Below are positions 1 through 5,755 of a DNA stretch of 5,755 nt, piece by piece. Position 1 is the stretch's first letter, and each line of letters starts with the position of its first letter. The notes under the pieces are model-generated. The model had not been told where the DNA came from. It was given only the letters and a program-made list of their open reading frames with translations, and did not search any database. A program made the translations under genes and the position numbers. Location of the stretch: positions 1 to 5,755 of the forward strand of contig PMZS01000332.1 in assembly GCA_003170115.1 (NCBI GenBank), given 5' to 3'. The stretch is from Spirochaetaceae bacterium (GTDB lineage Bacteria > Spirochaetota > Spirochaetia > SZUA-6 > Fen-1364).

Positions 1-1057
1 GACGCGGGTGGTGGGCACGATGAAGGAGATCATCTCCACGAATGACTTATCCAAGCGCGTGGTGGTGGAGTACCACGACGAGATCGGGGCACTGGCCCAG
101 ACCTTCAACCTCATGGTAAGCGGCCTCGAGCAGGCCTACAAGGAAATCAAGGGCTTCGCGCTGAAAGCCGCCGTCGCCAGGACTCGTGAGAAGAAGATCA
201 AGGAAATTTTCCAGCAGTATGTGCCCGCCAGGGTCATCAGCCAGGTCATGGAAAACCAGGGCAAGGTACTCCCCAAGCAGCAGGATATCTGCATCCTCTT
301 CTCGCACATCACGAACTTCTCCGACGTCGCCTTGAATATCGCCCCCGACGAGCTGGTCCAGTCCCTGGAGCCGTATTTCAAGGCCATGGTGGATTCCATC
401 GAGGGGCGAGGCGGAATGGTGGACAAGTACATCACGGATGCGGTGATGGCTTTCTTTGGCGACTACGTGGATCCAGAGGAAGAGTTCGCGCTTGCCTCCG
501 TGCTCGCCGGCATCGACATGACTGAATCGCTGCGCGGGTTCAACAAGCGTCGAGCATCTGCCGGCAAGGCTCCTTTCAACGTCAGTGTCGGCATCAACCG
601 TGGAAGAGTCACCGTGGGAACAATCGGGACGGAGGACAAGATGAGCTACACCGTCATCGGGGACGCGGTGAACCTCGCCTCCCGGCTCTCCGGTCTCACG
701 AGGGTGTATCATCAGGAGGTCCTCTTTTCCGAGCGCGTCCACCGTTACGTGAAAAACCAGCTGCAGTGCCGACTCCTGGACTCCGTGGCGGTGAAGGGTC
801 GCGAGAGAGGTGTGAAGATTTTTACGGCCCGACGGCACCTCTTGAAGACGGAGTTGGAAGGCTGGGGCCTGCACAACATGGGAATGACGGAGTATTACGA
901 GCGGAACTTCACGACTGCATCCGGATATTTCCGTGACGCCCTGAAAGTCATGCCGGGGGACAAGGTCGCGGCCATGCTGCTCGAGCGCACCCGGAAATAC
1001 AGCAGGGACCCCCCGCCCGAAGGATGGGACGGGGTCGAAGTGATGACCCACAAATGA
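1..1057 (+). CDS. HAMP-linked class III adenylate/guanylate cyclase, 5'-truncated, with an altered metal site
   Basis: This protein is a membrane-linked nucleotide cyclase, expected from its family to make cAMP from ATP in the cytoplasm. The reading frame is open to base 2, so the true start and the upstream sensor and membrane helices lie outside the window. Residues are numbered from the GTG at base 8 (349 aa), which is probably not the real start. Residues 1-40 are the end of a HAMP domain (DEIG at 24-27, then FNLM). Residues 40-75 form a helical linker ending in IFQQYVP. The catalytic domain spans about 90-275: LFSHITNFS (97-105), VDKYITDAVMAFFG (138-151) and SYTVIGDAVNLASRL (213-227). 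K140 and T215 are the expected adenine-selecting pair (class IIIb), D144 the second metal Asp, and N222 and R226 the transition-state pair. The first metal Asp is replaced by H100, so activity is uncertain. Residues 285-349 form a TPR-like tail ending PPPEGWDGV, common in such cyclases. Confidence 0.9.
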   Translation, partial: TRVVGTMKEIISTNDLSKRVVVEYHDEIGALAQTFNLMVSGLEQAYKEIKGFALKAAVARTREKKIKEIFQQYVPARVISQVMENQGKVLPKQQDICILFSHITNFSDVALNIAPDELVQSLEPYFKAMVDSIEGRGGMVDKYITDAVMAFFGDYVDPEEEFALASVLAGIDMTESLRGFNKRRASAGKAPFNVSVGINRGRVTVGTIGTEDKMSYTVIGDAVNLASRLSGLTRVYHQEVLFSERVHRYVKNQLQCRLLDSVAVKGRERGVKIFTARRHLLKTELEGWGLHNMGMTEYYERNFTTASGYFRDALKVMPGDKVAAMLLERTRKYSRDPPPEGWDGVEVMTHK

Positions 1058-1070
1058 CGATACTCTGACA

Positions 1071-1075
1071 GGGAG
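1071..1075 (+). promoter_or_regulatory. Ribosome binding site for the coiled-coil/TPR membrane protein gene
   Basis: GGGAG lies 8 bases before the ATG at 1084, a normal Shine-Dalgarno spacing, and it supports that start. It sits in the 26-base gap after the cyclase stop codon. I see no promoter-like or terminator-like element in this gap, which fits co-transcription with the cyclase. Confidence 0.6.
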
Positions 1076-1083
1076 AATCAGGA

Positions 1084-3516
1084 ATGCTAGGACTCCTGGA
1101 CAAGGCGCGCAAGCTCAGGGACACCCTCGGTCTCGGTACTGACGGGCGGGAGGAGTTTGCATTCGACCCCGACTCCGGCATCTCGCGGGAGGAGCAGAAG
1201 GAGATCCGGCAGGAGATCGAGAAGGTCGCCACGAGCAGCAGGATGAAGGTGACTCCCGAGATGTTCGTGGTGAAGGCGGCCAAGCAGGGCGTTCTTTTTC
1301 CGATCCTGGTCAATGTCACGGCCATCGTCGCCCTGGCCGCGGGACTGGCGGTGCTGTACTTTCTCTTTCAGCGCGGCGAGTCTCAGGCCGCGCGGCAGGA
1401 TACCACCGGCATCACGGCGGAAGGCAAGCTGCTGGCGGAAGTGAAGAAGGAGTCGGAGGCACGGCTCCAGGAGAAAAACCAGCAGATCGGCCAGATCCAG
1501 GGACGGCTCGCGGAGATCGACAAGCAGAGACAGGACCTGCAGGCAAACATGGACGCGAAAGTGCAGGCCCGGGAAAGCCAGCTTCGCGCGTCCATGGCAG
1601 CGGAGCTGGATGCGGAAAGGACGCGCCTGCAGAAGCAGGGGCTCTCCGACCAGGACATTCAGAAGAAGCTTGCCGACCTGGAGGCGCAGAAGAACTCCGC
1701 GTTCAATGCACAGCTTGCGGCGTTCAGGACCCAGGCGGACGCCGACCGGAAGAAATCGGAATCGGCGCTGCAGGACTTGCGGACACAGTTCAATTCGGAC
1801 CTCGCAAAAGCGAACGCGGATAGGCAGCAGGTTCTCTCGGATTCGCGGCAGCGGGAGGCGGACCTGCAGGCGCAGCTTGCCCAGAAGACAAAGGAGCTGC
1901 AGAGCGCCCAGGCGCAGACCCAGCAGCAGCTCGCCGCGCTCACGTCTCAGAAGCAGCAGGAAGATCTCGTCTCCCAGCAGCTGGTCGGCCTGTACTCGGT
2001 GGCGCAGACCGACATCGCGGCGAAGAACTATCCCAAGGCCCTCACGAGCCTGCAGGCCATCAGCAGCTACGTGAACTCCTCCGACGTGGCGGTGCTGCCC
2101 GGCATCGCTCGGCGGCGGCCCGTAGACCTCTTCATCGTGGATTCGCTCACCAGCCTGGTGCAGGGAGAGCTCGACAAGGGAAAGGTGGACACCGCCTCCC
2201 TCGTCGATGCCGCGAACAGGATCACCAGTGTCCGCACCCTTGTGGCCAGCGCCGACGGTCTCCTCCGCGCCGGCAAGGTCGCGGATGCGGAAACTGCCTA
2301 CGGTCAGGCTCTTGCGGCGATTCCCGAGATATCGAAGAGCTATGCGTACTTCACCAGCAGGGCTCGGGACGCTGAAACGGCGCGGCAGGGTGCTCTACGC
2401 GCGGGTCTTGTACGGGCGGAAAGCGCGTTCGCCGCGGGGCGCTACCCCGAAATGATCGCCGCCTACCGGGACGCCCTGGGCTATCTGCCGGAAAGCCCGG
2501 CACGACTGTCGGCAACCTTTTCCAACATCGGCGCGGGGGCAGTGGCCCTTTCCGCGCAGAAGGCACAGGCGGATCAGACACAGTCAGCCGCTCCCGCGAT
2601 TGTCCAGGCCAACGCCCTGCTTCAGCAGCACAGGTATGCGGATGCCGCGGCGCAGTTCCTCACGGTCCTCCAGAGCTACCCTCAGAGCGCCCAGGCTGGT
2701 CCGTCAGTGAAGGGACTCAACGACAGCATCGCCGGTCTCAGCGCCCAGTCATCTTCTGATCTCAAGAGCCAGTCCGGCCAGGTAGCGGCTCTCAACGCCC
2801 AACTCGCCTCCGTACAGAAGGAACTGTCCGGCCGAGCCAATGAGATCACGGGAATCAAGAAGAGCCTCATGGAGCTTGTCGGGATGGGCGGAGATCCCGC
2901 GGGTACGACTACTGACCTCGTCATGAATGCCGTGAACAAGAGGTTCGGCGATCTTGCCGGGGCCGGCGGCTCTTCGAGCGAGGTTGCGGCCCGGCTGCAG
3001 CAGGCGCAAATCAACGCGCGGGCGCTGCAAAAACAGATTGACACCCTGAGTGCGGAGAACGAACGGCTGAAGGAATCTCCGCAGAACGCCGCGGGAAGTC
3101 CGCCCGCCGCATCCGGATCCGTGAGCAACCTCGACTCCCTGGTGACGAACTACAGGAATTACATCGATCAGGAAGATTCCATCATCCGAAGTCAGGGCGA
3201 AGAGAAGGGCAGGATGAGGACTATTGGCCTCAGGGACCAGTTCCTCGGCTCGCTTGACGGCGTCTTCCGCGGGATCCTGGACCGGATCCATCACTATGAC
3301 AATCGGTTCATCACGGACAGCCTTTCCCAGGGAAAGGACGAAGGCAGGCAGGATGCTCTCCAGGAGGCCATGAGCATCGTTCTTCAGCTGAGCAGGCAGA
3401 CCTCTGCTGACCAGAAGAAGAGCTTCATCGACGCCCGGCTGAAGAGCGCGGACAAGGATCCGGCAATGAAAGCGTTTCTCAAGAATCTGCAGGTATTGAC
3501 TTCAGCTTTGAAGTAG
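1084..3516 (+). CDS. Single-pass membrane protein with long coiled coils and TPR-like repeats, function unknown
   Basis: I do not recognise this 810-residue protein. It opens with about 69 charged residues, then one hydrophobic helix at about 70-95 (VLFPILVNVTAIVALAAGL onward). Lysines at 65 and 67 before the helix suggest the N-terminus is cytoplasmic and the rest periplasmic. There is no signal-peptide cleavage site. Residues 115-300 are a long Q/A/E/K/R-rich coiled coil. Residues 300-540 hold at least four TPR-like helical hairpins, near 303-330, 387-415, 440-470 and 505-535; examples are GRYPEMIAAYRDALGYLPES and HRYADAAAQFLTVLQSYP. A second coiled coil covers about 560-665, followed by a Gly/Pro/Ala/Ser linker (666-680). 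The helical C-terminal region (681-810) matches nothing I know. The gene starts 26 bases after the cyclase with a good ribosome binding site, so the two are probably one operon. A scaffold or envelope-sensing partner of the cyclase is possible, but this is inference from position and architecture. Confidence 0.85.
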   Translation: MLGLLDKARKLRDTLGLGTDGREEFAFDPDSGISREEQKEIRQEIEKVATSSRMKVTPEMFVVKAAKQGVLFPILVNVTAIVALAAGLAVLYFLFQRGESQAARQDTTGITAEGKLLAEVKKESEARLQEKNQQIGQIQGRLAEIDKQRQDLQANMDAKVQARESQLRASMAAELDAERTRLQKQGLSDQDIQKKLADLEAQKNSAFNAQLAAFRTQADADRKKSESALQDLRTQFNSDLAKANADRQQVLSDSRQREADLQAQLAQKTKELQSAQAQTQQQLAALTSQKQQEDLVSQQLVGLYSVAQTDIAAKNYPKALTSLQAISSYVNSSDVAVLPGIARRRPVDLFIVDSLTSLVQGELDKGKVDTASLVDAANRITSVRTLVASADGLLRAGKVADAETAYGQALAAIPEISKSYAYFTSRARDAETARQGALRAGLVRAESAFAAGRYPEMIAAYRDALGYLPESPARLSATFSNIGAGAVALSAQKAQADQTQSAAPAIVQANALLQQHRYADAAAQFLTVLQSYPQSAQAGPSVKGLNDSIAGLSAQSSSDLKSQSGQVAALNAQLASVQKELSGRANEITGIKKSLMELVGMGGDPAGTTTDLVMNAVNKRFGDLAGAGGSSSEVAARLQQAQINARALQKQIDTLSAENERLKESPQNAAGSPPAASGSVSNLDSLVTNYRNYIDQEDSIIRSQGEEKGRMRTIGLRDQFLGSLDGVFRGILDRIHHYDNRFITDSLSQGKDEGRQDALQEAMSIVLQLSRQTSADQKKSFIDARLKSADKDPAMKAFLKNLQVLTSALK

Positions 3517-3523
3517 GACGCCG

Positions 3524-4660
3524 CTACTGACCCAGTGTCTTCACTTTCGATGTCGGGAGAGAATACACGTTGAAGGTTACCTGCTGGTTGAACCAGAGCG
3601 CCTGAGAAAAAAGCATGGTTGGAACTCCGCCAATGTAGACTTCCCCGATGAATCTCAGGTCACCAAGCACAAACTCTGCTTCCAGTGATCCCGTCGATGT
3701 CGTGGGGTCGTACACTCGCGCTGTGTTGTCTTCCGTGGAAAAGAGCTCTCCCGTGGTGAGCAGGGCGTCGATGCGGTGATTGATTCCCGGCATCGGCTGC
3801 CACAGCGGGACGGTGGGAGGGGACTCGGTCCACTTCACGCAGGTCCAATGTGACCCCGTGTTCCACATAGCGAATGCATTCGTCGAGGCGGAATCATAAT
3901 AATAGAGAACCCTCTGGATTCCGGCAGGAATGACTCCGTAGCCGACTAGATCAAGCTCGGTGGTCCGAAAAATACTGGACGGGTTTGTCAGGCCTGGTGC
4001 GGCCTGCGAAACGTGATATCTTGCCTCACGATACATACCGTTGCCTGTGTCAGCAAGCAGCATGTAGGCCCTGTCAAATCCAGGATTGTTGGTCGGAATT
4101 ATACTGATGCCAATTGCCGAGTAAGGGCCCGGCGGGAAATTTCCGGTCGTCTGAGCTGTGAGCCCAATCCAGGCTGGAGGAGTGAAGGTATGTCCGATCG
4201 TGTCTCCGATCATGAGTCCGAACCTGTTGCTGGCCGGCGTGACGTCGTCGATTTGAAACGCGATGACGTTGTGCAGGCTTTTCACCGACTGCACGAGGAC
4301 ATTGGCATACGCGTCCGTTGAGAGCGGGCCCAGCCACTGCGACCCGCCTTCATAAATATATTTGCCCTGGCCCGCGTCATATGCGACGAAGCTTGCCTGA
4401 TTGCCGTTCAGAGGATCCTGGGAATACAGAAAACCTGCCTGCAGCGTGATCCCACCCGCGCCGTCTTTTTCCGGGATGAACACGACATCTTCGTTTCCCT
4501 GGTTGCCGGACATCGAGCTGATCGGTCCGATCTGGCCGACGTACGAGAGCTGCTTTGCCGTTTTTGCTGCCTCACTGATCGAAAGGTTGAACGGCGGTGG
4601 CGAGCAGGTGAGGAGGACGATCGGGAGTGAGAGGATGAAGAAGAGAAAAATTCTTTTCAT
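3524..4660 (-). CDS. Predicted lipoprotein, beta-rich, function unknown
   Basis: This is a 378-residue protein from the ATG at 4660. It begins with MKRIFLFF, a hydrophobic stretch, and a lipobox-like LLTC with Cys at residue 19, so it is probably lipid-modified and anchored in the cell envelope. Thr just before the Cys is unusual for the standard lipobox, which prefers Gly, Ala or Ser; relaxed lipoboxes are known in spirochaetes. After a short helix (about 26-38) the rest is beta-rich, with repeated hydrophobic strand pairs separated by Gly/Asn/Asp/Thr-rich turns, for example near 75-105, 147-167, 197-217, 248-278, 296-318 and 338-368. This would suit a beta-propeller-like fold, but I cannot assign a family. 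The frame also allows a GTG start at 4669. I prefer the ATG because it overlaps the stop of the upstream gene as ATGA and gives a cleaner signal peptide. GC content in sampled lines is lower than in the plus-strand genes. Confidence 0.85.
   Translation of the reverse strand: MKRIFLFFILSLPIVLLTCSPPPFNLSISEAAKTAKQLSYVGQIGPISSMSGNQGNEDVVFIPEKDGAGGITLQAGFLYSQDPLNGNQASFVAYDAGQGKYIYEGGSQWLGPLSTDAYANVLVQSVKSLHNVIAFQIDDVTPASNRFGLMIGDTIGHTFTPPAWIGLTAQTTGNFPPGPYSAIGISIIPTNNPGFDRAYMLLADTGNGMYREARYHVSQAAPGLTNPSSIFRTTELDLVGYGVIPAGIQRVLYYYDSASTNAFAMWNTGSHWTCVKWTESPPTVPLWQPMPGINHRIDALLTTGELFSTEDNTARVYDPTTSTGSLEAEFVLGDLRFIGEVYIGGVPTMLFSQALWFNQQVTFNVYSLPTSKVKTLGQ
4657..4660 (-). promoter_or_regulatory. ATGA stop/start overlap, likely translational coupling
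   Basis: On the minus strand, the TGA of the outer-membrane-type gene (4659-4657) shares two bases with the ATG of the lipoprotein gene (4660-4658). A weak Shine-Dalgarno-like GGTGGG lies at 4670-4665, 4 bases before the ATG. Ribosomes finishing the upstream gene can restart here, so the two proteins are probably made together. Confidence 0.7.
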
Positions 4661-5755
4661 AGTGCCCACCGATACCCTGCGCGAAAGCAGAGGAAATTGA
4701 ACGCGCTCCTGGAAGAGAATGACCAGCCGACCGGAGGATCACCGCTTCCGAAAGAAGCCTGGAAAGATTCCGGCACGCTCGTTGTGTACAACATCGGCTG
4801 GTATTCGAAGAAGAACCTGCCGCGCGGGGACCTGCCGATTTCCGTGCCGATCGAAAGCTGAAGCCCGCCCGCCGACACCGGATCTATCCCGACGAGCACG
4901 CCGGGCTCGTGCACGATCCTCAGGAACGCACCGAGGTTCACATAGGGACGGAAAAGCACATCCTCGGGGCGCAGGTAGATTCCGGTCTGGAGCACGAGAT
5001 TCGTCAATGGATTGTTGGTGAAAACCTGCGTGTCCGTGAAGGCGAGCCCCAACACGTAGGTGGTGATCCCGAGTTTCACGTAGAAAGAGTTCGGAATGAT
5101 GAACCGCGTGACGTCGAAGCTCGGATACGCCAATTCCAGCAGCGATGCATCGATGGCCCACCATGAAGCCTTTTGCTGGTCGAGGACGACTTCTTTGCTG
5201 CCCGTCAGAAAGAAACGGCTGGTCTCCGGGTAGTACCCTGCAAGCGTCGCGCGCAGGGAATATTCGCCGGTGGATGGAAGGCGCAGTTGTGCGAAGCCGT
5301 CCCTTCCTGCCATGGTTTTCTTCTCGCCAGGGCCGGCGATCAGCGTACCCGGCAGTGCACGAACCGTCAGGGTGACTTCCTGCGGGACCGTCAAATCCGG
5401 TCCCTCATTCGATCCGGGCGGCAGTAAGGATGTCACCAGAGAGACGATATCATCCCATTTTTCGAACGGCAAATCCATTGGCGAGAGCTCATTATCCCTC
5501 GACACGGTCGTATCGAATTTCGCTTCATGGGCGAGCACGTCGAAACCACGCGCCCTCACCTGGGCTTTCCCCGCGTTTATGGATACCTGGGCCCAGAGCC
5601 AGAAATCCGCCCCTGCATTCCGCGCAAGCAGGGAAAGATCGGGTGGGGAGCCCTTCCGCGCAGAGTCGATGGCCTCGGATATCGCGAGCCCGTTCACGCT
5701 CGAATGCAGTGTCATCTGCAGCGAACGTGACACCATGAGCAGCTGGTTCTCGGTG
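4657..5755 (-). CDS. Outer-membrane-type protein with PEGA-like domain and C-terminal beta-barrel-like region, 5'-truncated
   Basis: The reading frame continues past the first internal ATG (5736) to the window end, reading TENQLL before that Met, so the N-terminus and any signal peptide are missing. Numbered from that Met, 359 residues are visible. Residues 1-105 are a mixed alpha/beta region with LLARNAGADFWLWAQVSI (36-53), loosely like the 'is the activity from a known component' domains of CsgG/FlgO-type envelope proteins; this resemblance is weak. Residues 118-188 look like a PEGA or transthyretin-like beta-sandwich (LTVRALPGT, then LPSTGEYSLRATLAGYYPET). Residues 215-359 have alternating hydrophobic and aromatic strands (NSFYVKLGITTYVLGL, GRFFFEYQPMLYTT) and end in FRAGYRWAL, much like a C-terminal strand of an outer-membrane barrel. 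It precedes the lipoprotein gene with a 4-base overlap, so both likely act in the outer envelope. The function is unknown. Confidence 0.75.
   Translation of the reverse strand, partial: TENQLLMVSRSLQMTLHSSVNGLAISEAIDSARKGSPPDLSLLARNAGADFWLWAQVSINAGKAQVRARGFDVLAHEAKFDTTVSRDNELSPMDLPFEKWDDIVSLVTSLLPPGSNEGPDLTVPQEVTLTVRALPGTLIAGPGEKKTMAGRDGFAQLRLPSTGEYSLRATLAGYYPETSRFFLTGSKEVVLDQQKASWWAIDASLLELAYPSFDVTRFIIPNSFYVKLGITTYVLGLAFTDTQVFTNNPLTNLVLQTGIYLRPEDVLFRPYVNLGAFLRIVHEPGVLVGIDPVSAGGLQLSIGTEIGRSPRGRFFFEYQPMLYTTSVPESFQASFGSGDPPVGWSFSSRSAFNFLCFRAGYRWAL

Noticed and set aside
47..1051. Open frame of 334 codons on the minus strand, opposite nearly all of the cyclase gene
   Set aside because: It is in exact codon register with the cyclase, so it stays open only because the cyclase rarely uses TTA, CTA or TCA codons; it ends precisely where the cyclase uses TTA (47-49). 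The translation is rich in His, Arg, Gly and Val, with no recognisable domain.
1536..1880. Recurring short strings such as GACCTGCAGGC and CAGCTTGC as a possible DNA repeat
   Set aside because: They are irregularly spaced and in frame with repeated Asp-Leu-Gln-Ala and Gln-Leu-Ala in the coiled coil, so they reflect protein composition rather than a DNA repeat array.
1610..2074. Plus-strand open frame of 154 codons inside the coiled-coil gene
   Set aside because: The product is an Arg/Ser-rich shadow of the Gln/Ala-rich coiled-coil codons read one frame off, with no ribosome binding site that I could see.
2749..3294. Minus-strand open frame of 181 codons opposite the 3' part of the coiled-coil gene
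   Set aside because: It overlaps a well-supported gene whose domain structure is continuous here, and its translation shows no coherent domain or signal.
3499..3514. 6-bp hairpin with GCTT loop as a Rho-independent terminator
   Set aside because: The stem has only two G-C pairs and is followed by AGGACGCC rather than a T-tract on the plus strand; the minus strand also lacks a T-run after it.
4661..4669. GTG at 4669 as the lipoprotein start
   Set aside because: It would add only three residues (Met-Gly-Thr) before Met-Lys-Arg, and the ATG at 4660 has both the ATGA overlap and a Shine-Dalgarno-like sequence just upstream.

Overview
The window holds four protein-coding genes in two tail-to-tail blocks and almost no non-coding DNA. 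The outer gene of each block runs off the window edge. The plus-strand block (1-3516) is a class III nucleotide cyclase, cut at its 5' end, followed 26 bases later by a large single-pass membrane protein with coiled coils and TPR-like repeats. The minus-strand block (5755-3524) is an outer-membrane-type protein, cut at its 5' end, whose stop codon overlaps the start of a lipoprotein gene (ATGA).

The organism is a diderm bacterium: there is a lipoprotein signal peptide and a C-terminal beta-barrel-like region. A HAMP-linked cyclase with a C-terminal TPR-like tail, a relaxed lipobox and many unfamiliar envelope proteins would suit a free-living, GC-rich spirochaete (Spirochaetota). That is an impression from protein style, not a proof, and other diderm phyla are possible. 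Hand counts of single 60-base lines give about 65-68% GC in the plus-strand genes and about 50-57% in the lipoprotein gene.

In the plus-strand block, the cyclase keeps the HAMP module, a signalling linker, the adenine-selecting Lys/Thr pair, one metal Asp and the Asn/Arg transition-state pair. The other metal-binding Asp is replaced by His. The following gene encodes a short cytoplasmic N-terminus, one membrane helix and roughly 700 residues that are probably periplasmic. The close spacing suggests co-transcription and perhaps a shared envelope-sensing role, which is inference. In the minus-strand block, the two genes look translationally coupled and probably make two envelope components that are used together.

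The two blocks are separated by 7 bases, with no room for a conventional terminator between the stop codons. I saw no tRNA, rRNA, CRISPR array, insertion sequence, riboswitch or convincing promoter. The strongest points for a second look are the Asp-to-His change in the cyclase, the unassigned membrane partner protein, and the modular outer-membrane protein coupled to a lipoprotein.
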